Shown in pieces: positions 10,501 through 21,600 of a DNA stretch of 64,000 nucleotides. The translations under genes were made by a program, and so were the position numbers. Origin of the DNA: Azolla caroliniana (Eukaryota; Polypodiophyta); the NCBI GenBank assembly GCA_043228905.1, contig JBHGNT010000013.1, positions 15,004,001 to 15,068,000 on the forward strand, written 5' to 3'. The number at the start of each line of letters is the position of its first letter. Within the stretch, counting starts at the first letter, position 1. The notes under the pieces were generated by a model. That model had not been told where the DNA came from and ran no database searches. It was given only the letters and a program-made list of their open reading frames with translations.

Positions 10501-11055
10501 ATGGTAATGTGAAGTGCAGGTGAAGGATATGGTGGATCGGATGGTGACGGTGGTTCAGGTGGCAAGAATGAACGTGCTCGAAATGGATGAACAAAGACCG
10601 CACATGTGAGGCATATTGAAAGAAGAAATCAAAGGTTGACTACCTTTGGTCCCGCCAATCACCTTCTTTTCATGGCACATGTCAAAGGATGTGTGGTTTG
10701 GTGGGGGTGAATGTCGTGATGTGGTTGTTGGCATAAAAGGCCAACTCCTTCCACTTTGTATCCTAGTGTGAACTCGTCCATATAGTTAGGGCTTAGTATA
10801 TAAGCGATAACCTAACGTTGTAAAGTAGAGATCACTTGATCATCCTGTACATCGAGTCTCTAAGAGAGAGAGAGAGAGAGAGAACAAAAATAAAAAGACC
10901 TTCCATTAAAGAGAGCTTCATCTGTGTGTATCTATCATTTGTCTATATCTTCTTGCCTTCCCTCTATGTTGTTTGTTGAGCATAACCGATAGGTCCTCAC
11001 ATACATTTCCGCGCATATCTGTCTTTCAACTGGTATTAGAGCGATCCGCGACTCG

Positions 11056-11910
11056 ATGGCAAAAAACAGCAAAAACAAAGGACTCAAAGAAAAGAAAAAG
11101 ACCAGGTTAACAAATCTCACTTTCAAAAGAATCATGGCGTCAACATCTTGTATAAGAGTTGAGTTCCGAAAATTCGACGACAAAAACATTGCCCTATGGA
11201 AGGAGATGATGCAGAATGTGTTGATTATTCGAAGACAGGTCGAGGCCATTCAACACTCCGAAAAGCCTGCTTCAATGTCAGCCGGTGAGTGGAGATCAAT
11301 GGACGAAATCGCACGCTCCACCATTCGAATGCACCTAGCCGAAAACCTCTACTTCAGCATGGCAAAAGAGACGACAACGTTCTCATTATGGGAGAAGCTA
11401 CAAGCCATGTACGAGAAAAAGTCCTCATCTTCAATACTGATCTTGATCAAACAATTGTTCAACATGAAGATGAGAGAGACCGATCCGACTACCTATCACA
11501 TCAACATCTTCAGTCGGGTGTTGTCAGGACTCTCCTCACAAGGGATCAACTTCGAAAAAGAAGTGAAAGCATTTGCCCTCTTATCGAGCTTGCCGGCGAG
11601 TTGGGAGGTATTCTACACGACATACGCCAATAGCCGACCCATCCTAAATCTGAATGAGACAATTGGCCAAGTCCTCACTGATGACATTCGATGAAAATCG
11701 ATGGGACTCACCATCGATGAATCGGCACAAGCCCATCACTCAACCTAGTCGTTCGTCCAACAGAGTCGAATGAGAGAACAAGCCAACAGAACCAGTCGGA
11801 ACACCAACCGATCGAAGACAAGGGGAGACCGACAATGGTCAAAGTCGAGAACAAGCCGATCAGGTGAATTCTGCACAAATTGCATAAAAGCTGGCCACAA
11901 TGTTTCTGTC
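11056..11910 (+). pseudogene. Copia Gag of the 10.7-15.2 kb element
   Basis: An open frame of about 212 codons from 11056 encodes a UBN2-type copia Gag (LWEKLQAMYEKKSSSSILIL, LSSLPASWEVF). It ends in TGA at 11692. Downstream, a zinc knuckle reads CTNCIKAGHNVSVYW, where the last Cys of C-x2-C-x4-H-x4-C is replaced. The integrase starts less than 250 bp later, so the protease and pre-integrase region is deleted. Confidence 0.7.
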
Positions 11911-12089
11911 TACTGGTCGATCAAGAGGAAAGAGAGTGGCAAACTTGTCCATATCTCTCAAGCCGGACTTGATCGACTGGTGGCGGTCGGCTACATCCCT
12001 AAAATCCAAGCAAAGACAGACTTCTACGAGTATTATCGATATGGGAAACAAACCCGAAGTCCACACACTCTCCACTACAAGATGGTATG

Positions 12090-12800
12090 AAAGCCCCTAG
12101 AGCTCGTGCACACAGATATATGTGGGCCCATGCCAGAATGATCACTAGGAGGCTCCCGGTACTTCATCACCTTTGTAGATGACTATACACGGAAGGTTTG
12201 GGCCTACTCAATCAAGTCCAAAGACGAAGCGCTCGAGATCTTTACTTGGTGGACATCTGAAGTGGAGAACCGCTCGGGACACCGAGTGAAGACACTCTGA
12301 TCCGACAACGGAGGCAAATAACCTCCAGAGCCTTCAAGCAGTACCTATCCAACAAAGGGATCCGGCACCAAAAGACCGTTCCTTACACACCCATGTAGAA
12401 TGGAGTGACAGAATGGATCAACCGAACGATCCAAGTGAGAGTGAAGACAATGCTCCAACAAGTTGGACTGAAGCTGGAGTTCTGGGCTGAAGCATTGTAA
12501 ACGACAGTATAGTTGGTAAATCTATCACCGTCGAAGGCAACCAAGCTTGAAGTGCCACATGCACTATGGTCAGGCAAATAGCCGACCTACGATAGGCTCC
12601 GTGTATTCGGATGCGAAGCCTACGCGTTCATCCCCAAGGAGAAAAGGACCAAGTTGGCACCCCATGCAATGATGCATATTTCTCGGTTATGGAACCGATG
12701 GGGATTTTGGCTACCGCCTATGGGACCCTGAGAACCGGAAGCTAATCCGGAGCAATGTTGTAGTCTTCAATGAAGACTCTATCTTCTCTCAACGGAACCA
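12090..12800 (+). pseudogene. Copia integrase remnant
   Basis: The sequence reads LELVHTDICGPMPE, then YFITFVDDYTRKVWAYS, SDNGGK, and a later NGVTEWINRTIQ-like segment, so the D, D, E core order is still visible. Stop codons interrupt it in several places (for example near 12140, 12298 and 12498). The C-terminal GYGTDGDFGYRLWDPENRKLIRS-type end is frameshifted. Confidence 0.6.
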
Positions 12801-13305
12801 GCAGAAAATAGTTGGTAAAAAGGTATCCTTCGAAGTCGACAGAGATGTCGTAGAAAGACCATCGCACCCAGCCAAATCAGAGATTCGACAAACTATCAAA
12901 CTCGAACAAGCCAACAATATACATGCCAACTCCAAATCGGCAACAGGTCCAATAGTCGAACTCGAAGACAATGCCATCAAAGCCAAAGCCGATTCAACAA
13001 GAGTCGAACAAGGCAAAGTCAACGAGATGCGAGTAGGAAATAGAACCGAGTCGACAAAGTCCATAGGGGAGGACAACGTGGCACCACCGAAATCCCGACT
13101 TGGGGGCAGGTCACCTAACAAGACTCTTGACACAAATGGTTCAACACATACCGATTGACCAATAAAGCCGATCGAAGAATCCGAACCACTTGTCTTTGCA
13201 CCCAGAAGATCAGGACAAACTCAAAGGCCAACAAAGTTTTTTCAACCGGGCCTCGACTACGTCAACTACACCGATGCAGGCGAACCAAGCACTCATGAAG
13301 AAGCT

Positions 13306-14520
13306 ATGGCTACAACGGACGCCGAAACATGGCTCCAAGCCATGAAATCCAAGATGACCACCCTCCGACTCTTACTAGGAGTTGTGGTGACAGAAGACCT
13401 CGAGCTAGAGAAGTTGGATGTAAAGACGGTATTTCTACACGGAGATCTAGAAGAAGACATCTACATGTCTCACGACGACGGGGGAGGAAAGTCACCTCGT
13501 ATGCCAACTGAAGAAAAGTCTCTATGGCTTGAAACAAGTGTCGAGGATGTGGTACCAAAAGTTCGACTCCTACATCAAGCAGCTTGGATATCGTCGATCC
13601 GACTCCAACCCATGTATGTATTTTTGGCAACTGACCGACGAGTCTAGGATTTATCTGATCCCATATGTCGACGACATGTTGGTTGCAAGAAGCAATCAAG
13701 CAGAGATTGGAAAGCTGAAGCGGAACCTTCACAACAAGTTCGCGATGAAGGAACTTGGACAAGCCCGTCACATACTGCGCATCAGAATCAAGCGAAATCG
13801 GACGACCAAGACTCTCCGACTCTCCCAATCCAACTATATCTGGAAGGTGGTGAGGCGCTTCAACATGCAGAATACGAAGCCAGCACCAACACCGCTTCCG
13901 ACGTCGATCCAACTATCGGATAGAGACTCTCCTTCAACGGACAAGGAGAGAGAGCTTAATGGAAAGATTCCCTACGCATTGGTTGTAGGAAGTATCATGT
14001 ACGCAATGGTGGCGACTTGACCCGACCTAGCCTATGTTGTAGGAGTGGTCAACCTATACATGTCAAACCTAGGACGGAAGCATTGGGAGGCTGTCAAGCA
14101 CATCTTCAAGTACCAGACAGGGACCAAAGATACACAGCTGACTTTTGGTTTGACAACCTCAGCTGAAGTTGAAGACTACATTGACTCTGACTATGCCAGA
14201 AATACGAACAATCGGAAGTCAACATCAGGCTATATTTTCACCTATGGTGACAATGCGATATCATGGAGGTCAAAGCTTCAAGAGTGCACGGCCTTGTCGA
14301 CCACAGAGGCCAAGTACATAGTACCATCAGAGGCAACGAAGGAAGCAATCTGGCTGCACTGACTATTTGCCAACATCTCATCTACAATACGAATCGAATG
14401 ACCAACGCCGACCATCTATTGCGACTCACAGAGTGCAATTCACCTCATTAACAATCCCGTCTATCATGCAAAGACGAAGCACATTGAGGTACGGTATTAT
14501 CACATCCGGGAGTTTATAAC
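13306..14520 (+). pseudogene. Copia reverse transcriptase-RNase H remnant
   Basis: The start of RT (ETWLQAMKSKM) is joined by an internal deletion to LEKLDVKTVFLHGDLEEDIYM. After a frame change, the sequence continues with YVDDMLVARSN (catalytic VDD), LRLSQSNYIWKVVRRFNM, an RNase H segment YIDSDYARNTNNRKSTSGY, TEAKY, SAIHLINNPVYHAKTKHIEV. Stops and frameshifts make it inactive. Confidence 0.7.
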
Positions 14521-15002
14521 TTAGAAGAGGCTCGAAGTCTAGAAGATCGACACCGAGTTGAACATCGTTGATTGCCTGACAAAGCCACTCCCAAATCAAC
14601 GCTTCGGAGCACTAAGGACAAAGGTGGGACTACGACAAACGACTGAGCAGAAGAAAGCCGAATGAGGACCAAAAGGTAAGAGTCGACCGAATCAATCATG
14701 ATAATGAGCCATGCTAGGCTCGACACAGACCTCACCTATGCCAACTCGACTATATGTCGACCAACTTGTAACATAAATCTAGATTAGTGTTGTAATCTAG
14801 GTTTACGAGGGAGACAATCCCAAACACATCTACATGTTAGGAAAGAGAAGTCCTTTTACGGGGGAGTTTGTTGGCATAAAAGGCCGACTCCTTCCACTTT
14901 GTATCCTAGTGTGAACTCGTCCATATAGTTAGGGCTTAGTATATAAGCGATAACCTAACGTTGTAAAGCAGAGATCACATGATCATCTTGTACATCGAGT
15001 CT

Positions 15003-15046
<44 letters not shown>

Positions 15047-15799
15047 AAAAATAAAGAGAGCTTCCATTAAAGCTTCATCTGTCTGTATCTATCATTTGTC
15101 TATATATTTTTGCCTTCCCGCTGTGTTGTTTGTTGAGCATAACCAACAGGTCCTCACATACGTTTCCGCACATATCTGTCTTTCAATGGTGTGGCCAAAG
15201 GGAGAAAAGTGGGAAAAACAAGGATCCACTCATATCACAAAATATGTAAATAAGAAAACAAAATTATAATAAATAAGTGTGGATGGCCTAGTGATTAGAG
15301 TCATTGAGTGGGAATAAAGTGTATTAGAGTTTAAATTGAAGGAAAAACGCGGAATATTGCTTTGCCACAACTGAGTAATGAATCACTTCTATGAGAATGA
15401 AACAAAAAAATGGGAAATAGAGAGTGAACGCACGTACACACACAACAATAAAGAGTACATAGGATGTTTACGTGGAAAACCCTAAATGGCAAAAACCACG
15501 GGAGCCCACAGACTCCAACTATCACTGTGAAGAAAAAGGGTACAATCAGAAACTCAAAGGCAACGACCTCGAGCTCTGTATCTTCGCCAAGTGGCAGTTA
15601 CAACAGAGTATCGCTCTGTATCTCTCTCTCTATGCAACAGTTATACACAATATAGCCTCAATAGGCTTACTCAAAACATATTTACAAATATGTCTTCTCT
15701 TCCGATTCTCACCGGGTCCTCTTCATTCATAACTGGATCCCATCCAGAGGGACCGATTTCCCAACAATCTCCCCCTTCACTCCAGCATGGGATGTCTTG

Positions 15800-17964
15800 C
15801 CAGCCTGATCCGCTTTCGGCACACGTCTAGCTTGCCGGTTGTCAACACCTTGGTAACCATGTCCGACTGGTTCTCCTCCGTGTGGATCTTCGTCAACACG
15901 AACTCTTGATCTTCTACTCTCTCCCAAATCTAGTGGTACCTTCGTTGGATATGTTTCGTCCAGGAATGGTAGGTCGCGTTCTTTGCAAGGTAGATGGCAC
16001 TTTGATTGTCGCAGTAGAGCCGGTATTCCTCTTATTGGATTCCTAGCTCTTCGATGAAGCCCTTCATCCAGATTAACTCCTTGCCGGCTTCTACAGCTGC
16101 CATGTGCTCCGCCTCCATGGTTGACAACACAACCGTCTTCTACAGCCTCGACTGCCACGAAACAGCTCCCCTTGCATAAGTCCAAATGCCATGTGCTCCG
16201 CCTCCATGGTTGACAACAAAACCGTCTTTTGACATATCCGGATGTAGACCGGCTAATATCCGCATCAGCCGACATATCCAAATCTCTGAATCCGTCAAGT
16301 TGGGGATTACCGGAGCCAAACCGGAGGCACATACTCGTGCCTTTCAGATACTGGAGTATCCACTTGACCGCGTTCCAATGCTCTCTTCCGGGATTGCTCA
16401 TGAACCGGCTTACCACTCCGACTGCATATCCAATATCCGGTCGGGTACATACCATTGCATACATCAAGTTTCTGATGGTAGAGGCATATGGTATCTTCAT
16501 CATATCCGTCTTTTCCGCCTTTGTCCTCGAACTTTGTTTTCTGGATAGCTTGCAGTTTGCCAGAAGTGTCGATCCGACCGGCTTCGCCTCCGACATGTTG
16601 AACCGTTGAAGCACCTTTGTCATGTACTTCTCCTGTGACAACCACAACAGCTTCTTCGACCGGACTCGGATGATGTGCATTCCCAAGATCTGTCTTGCCA
16701 GACCCAAATCTTTCATTGAGAAGGTCCGGTTCAGAGCCTTCTTCAGCATCCAAATCTTGTCTTGGTCTCGTCCAACGATCAGCATATCATCCACATATAG
16801 GAGGAGTATCAGGAAATCTCCTCCGTCAAATTTCTTCACAAACACGCAGTGATCGGCCTGCGTCTTGTGGTACCCTTGGTCGGTCATGAAGGAGTCGAAC
16901 TTCCGGTACCATTGTCGGGGAGCTTGCTTCAATCCTTATAAGCTCTTCTTCGGCCGGCACACTAGGTGCTCCTTCCCTTTCTTCTCAAATCCTTCTGGTT
17001 GATGCATGTAGATCTCCTCTTCGAGGTCACCATGGAGGAACGTTGTCTTTACGTCTAGTTGCTCTACCTCAAGGTTCATGCTTGTCGCTATGCTTAGCAC
17101 CGTCTGGATGGAAGTCGTCTTAACTACCAGGGCCAAAATCTCATCGAAATCCACTCCTTTCTTCTGTTGGAACCCCTTCACCACGATCCGGGCTTTGTAT
17201 CAAGGTGGGTTTCCAGCATCTCCCAGTTTTAGCTTGTACACCCACTTGTTCTGAAGTGCCCTCTTTCCTTTCGGCAACTTCGTCAGTTCATACGTGTGGT
17301 TCTCATGTAGGGAATCCATCTCGTCCTGCATGGCACTCAACCATTTGCAGTTGTGGGTGTCTTTCTTTGCTTCTTCGAAACTTTCTAGCTCCCCCTCATC
17401 GGTTAGCGACACATGTTCTGCATCCGGAAATCTTCGGGGGGTGCTTCTCTCTCGGAAAGGGTATCTCTGTCCTTGGTTTCTGACTACCGGTTCCTCCGTT
17501 TGTTCCAAATCCAAATCCAATTCAGGATCTTGTCCGGTTCCGGTGTCTTCTTCTTCTTCTTCAGTCGATTCGTTTTCTTGTCGTATCCGGCCGGTTCGTT
17601 GAGTGTCCTCCGGTTGCTAGCCAACATCCGGTTTTCAACCGGGTAGGTCCTTGTGTCCTCAAACCAGTTTTCATTGGATGATCCGGAGTTCATCACCTTC
17701 TTCTCCGACTCCCAGTCGGCAATGGTCCTGTCTTCCATGAAGACTATGTCACGACTCCGGAACACCTTATTGTCGACCAGATCCCACACCCGGTAACCGA
17801 ACTCATCATCGTTGTATCCAAGGAATATGCATGGTCGGGACTTCAGATCTAACTTTGCTCTCTTGTCCTTCACCACATGCACATAAGCAAGGCATCTAAA
17901 TACCTTTAGATGCCGATAGGACACGTCCTTGCCGGTCCATACTCTTTGCGGTGTGTCTCTATCC
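15800..17964 (-). pseudogene. Integrase C-terminal part, RT and RNase H of the outer copia
   Basis: Continues the outer element's polyprotein: the integrase end (VFRCLAYVHVV, CIFLGYNDDEFGYRVW), an acidic linker, and RT (DVKTTFLHGDLEEEIYMHQP, YVDDMLIVGRD, LWLSQEKYMTKVLQRFNM). RNase H follows, with a short duplication near 16080-16240 that repeats a CATGTGCTCCGCCTCCATGG-type stretch. Stops at about 17197 and 16933 and several frame changes break it. Confidence 0.75.
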
Positions 17965-18059
17965 AAGGGTGTTGAGAAGCAAGCTCAACATGGTATGCGA
18001 TGCTTATTGGGAAATAAGCTATAGTAGTTATTTAGCTACTTGTGAACATAAAGGAGAAA

Positions 18060-18182
18060 CAGCTAATTAGCTACTGACAGCTAATTAGCTACTGATAGCT
18101 ATTTAGCTACTGACAACTATTTAGCGACTGACAGCTATTTAGCGACTGATAGCTAATTAGCTACAGGCAACTAATTAGCTGC
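18060..18182 (+). repeat. 18-bp tandem repeats in the 5' LTR of the young copia
   Basis: Variants of AGCTAATTAGCTACTGAC and AGCTATTTAGCGACTGAC repeat about seven times. The 3' LTR holds the same array (about 23094-23252) with two more units. The array precedes the presumed transcription start, so it may be an LTR enhancer; this is inference. Confidence 0.85.
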
Positions 18183-18635
18183 ATACGTAAGTAACTTATT
18201 ACTTAGGTAGAAAGTAAGAGAGTAAGAAAATAGAGAAGAAGATATACAGGAAGTAGAACTCTGAGAGAGAGATAGTGAGTATAGAGAGAAAGAACTCAGA
18301 GAGTGAGAGCAAGAGAGAGAAACAAACGAGAGCAAGTAGAGCTCTGCGCATAATGAAATAGAAGAAGTTTTGGCTGCTACAGAGGTAAGTCTCCTTCCCC
18401 CTTCCCTTCTGTGTTTGAGCACTAAACGATCTAGCACACCACGATCCGCCGCACACATAAGAAGAGCTCGAGTGCCTTCTTCACGTTTTATTAACATGGT
18501 ATCAGAGCAGGGTTGCTCATAAAGAAGAGTACAAAAGTGCATAGATCTGAGAAAGGTATTTCTCTGTTTGCTGATCTGAATCAGAAAGTTACTTGTTGAA
18601 GTAATTGTAACAGAAAACCTAGTTTGGAAGAGATA

Positions 18636-21600
18636 ATGGCTGCAGAGAATGCGGGCCAAATAGTTACAGAGAAACTAGATAAAAACAATTTCCCGGTGTG
18701 GAAATTTAGAATGACAAATTTCCTAATGGGGAAAGGATACTGGGATTACATTGAAGGAGACCTAGAAGAGGCTCCGGAGATCCCAGAAGAAAATGCCACA
18801 GCAGCACAGATTAAAGCATTCAAAGATTGGAATCAAGGGGCAAGGAAGGTAATGCATTGGCTCTCACTTAGCATCTCAGATTCGATGCTTGGGCACATAC
18901 AGGATGCTATGCTCCCAAAAGAAGCTTGGGACAGTTTGGTAAAATTGTTTGCAGTAAACACAAAAGCTAGAAAGCTACAGTTGAAGACTGAGCTAAATAC
19001 CTTAGAAAAAGGTAAGATGTCAATAAATGAGTATGCCTTGAAAATAAAGAGCATATGTGAATCACTTGCTTTTATCAATGTAAAGATAGAAGATGATGAT
19101 AAGGTAGAAATATGCTTGAGAGGCTTGGGACCCCAATACAAAAGCTTTAAAACCTCTATGCTTACAAGGGATAGTATCCCAAGTTTCTCAGATCTGGTTT
19201 CAATGCTTGTAGTAGAAGAAAGGAATCAGATGGATGATGTAAATAAAGGAAATCTTGAGAATGAGGGGCAAGCCCTATATAATAGTGCCGGAAGAGGCCG
19301 AGGAAGAGGCCATGGAAGATTTGGCTCAGCAAGAACCAACAATAATGGTTATCAAGGAAGAGGACAACAAACCATTAGAGGAAGAAACAACAACAGAGGC
19401 AGGGGGAGCAACCAAGGTAGAGGTAAGCAAACATATGTAAATGATGATGGCTATTGGTATTGTGGAAAACCAGGCCACATACAAGCTGAATGTTACAAGA
19501 AGCAAAATGATGAGAAAAGAGGAAAGAGTCAGCAGAATAACTATGCCCAAACTAGTGAAGATTGTGAAAAAGATGGTGCATTTGTGGTACAACATGAGAT
19601 AGCAGCAGTGGCTGAAAGCTCACAGAAATGTAAGGAAGAGTTTACATGGTATGTAGACTCGGGGGCATCTAACCATATGACTGGACATGCAAACTGGTTT
19701 GAAAGGTTGAGAGAACCAGAGATTCTTGGCTATGTACAGACGGGTGATAATAGTACTCACCAAATAGAACATGTTGGAGATATTCCATTGTGGGAAGAAA
19801 AAGGAAAGACTAAGTATATGTTGAATGTAATGCATGTTCCAAATCTTGCTAAGAATCTGATTTCTGTTGGACAGATAGTAGAGCAAGGTATGCAAGTAAA
19901 GTTTAAGCAAAGTGGATGCTATATAGAAAAGAATGGGAAGCTCATTGCAAAAGGAAAACGACAAGGAAGAATGTTTATTTTGGATGTTGACATGCCTAGA
20001 CAGATTTCAGCTATGTTTGCAAATGGAATGAGTGTAGTCTCAGATGTGGAAATGTGGCATAAAAGGATTGGCCACATAAGTATGCAAACCCTAAAGAATA
20101 TGTTGAGAAAAGATGCAGTGGTTGGACTGCCAAAACTGAAAAATTGTGAAATGGGAAAGATATGTGAAGCATGTCAATATGGAAAGCAAAATAGGTTGCC
20201 ATTCCCTCATGAAAGACATGTAAGTAAAAATTTATTGGATTTGGTACATACGGATGTATGGGGACCAACTAAGAATGCATCTATCGGTGGCTGCAGATTT
20301 TATGTAACTTTTATTGATGATTGCTCAAGGAAAACATGGGTGTACTTCATGAAAGAGAAAAGTGAAGTGTTTGAATGTTTTCGTAAGTTTAAATGCATGG
20401 TAGAAAAGCAGGCAGGTACAAGAATAAAATGTTTAAGATCTGATGGAGGAGGAGAGTATTTCTCCAATGAATTTTCTGATTTTCTATGCAATCAGGGAAT
20501 AAGAAGACAGTTCACATGTAGATATACTCCACAGCAAAATGGAGTTGCTGAGAGGAAAAACAGAACATTGGTGAACATTGCAAGGGCTTTGATGACAGAG
20601 AAGAATATGCCATTGTACTATTGGGCAGAAGCTGTAAATACAGCAAATTATATTCTAAATAGATGTATAACATCGGGAGTACATGAAGCAACTCCTGAAG
20701 AGTGTTTCTATGGAAGGAAACCTAGTATAGAACACTTAAAAGTGTTTGGATGCCTTGCATATGTACATGTGCCTGCAGAAGTAAGAAGTAAGCTGGATCC
20801 AAAGGCAGAAAAATGTATTTTTGTTGGCTATTCAGAAGAACAAAAAGGGTATAGATGCTATAACCCTGTAACAAAGAAGATTGTGACAAGTAGGGATGTA
20901 ATCTTTGATGAGTTAGCCAGCTGGTATAGTCCAAAACAGAACCCAGAGACTGATGAAGACAATGAGATTGAAGACAAAGACAAATCTGAAAATGTAGAAG
21001 ACTGCCACAGAGATGGAAGCAAGGTTGGACGGCAAAGTCCAACATCAACAGAATGTTCTGGACCATCAAAAAGCTCAGATGGTAAATCTGATTCAAATTC
21101 TTGGAGTGGAAAAAGTGGAGGACACAAAAAATGTGATGATAAAAAAGGAAAACAGAAAATGCCAGAGTATGAAATGTTGGATGACTTGTCTAAAAACATG
21201 GAAGATGAGGATTCAGATGTGTCATTGGATGATCTTCTTGGTATAAGACGATTGAAAATCCCTGGTATGGAAAAAGCATTGAAGGATGCAAATCAGAAAC
21301 TGAGAAGATCAGATAGAGAGAAAAAAACTGTTGAAAGATTTGGTTATGATACATACATGGCTATGCATTATGCATACATGTCTAAGGTGGTACAAATCCC
21401 TGATCCAAGTAGTTTTGATGAGGCTAAAACTGAGAAGAAATGGGTGGACGCAATGCAAGAAGAGATTGATGCATTGGCTGAAAACAAAACATGGGATTTG
21501 GTGAAGTTACCAAAAGGAAAAAATGTGGTAGGTTGCAAATGGGTCTACAAGACAAAGCATGATTCCAGTGGGAATGTAAGTAGACATAAAGCAAGATTGG

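Larger units (their letters stand above)
10726..15185 (+). mobile_element. Decayed Ty1/copia retrotransposon with both LTRs
   Basis: The 5' LTR is 10726-11028 and the 3' LTR 14869-15185, both TGTTGGCA...TTTCA. They differ mainly in the length of an internal GA microsatellite. A primer-binding site TGGTATTAGAGC (11031-11042) fits the initiator-Met tRNA type, and a polypurine tract (ACGGGGGAG) precedes the 3' LTR. Flanking 5-mers GTGGT and ATGGT match in four of five bases, a plausible aged target duplication. The inner region is about 3.8 kb, shorter than a full copia, and carries many stops. Confidence 0.85.

Noticed and set aside
10721-15190. Exact target duplication for the 10.7-15.2 kb copia
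   Set aside because: The flanking 5-mers GTGGT and ATGGT differ at one base, so only a probable, aged duplication is claimed.
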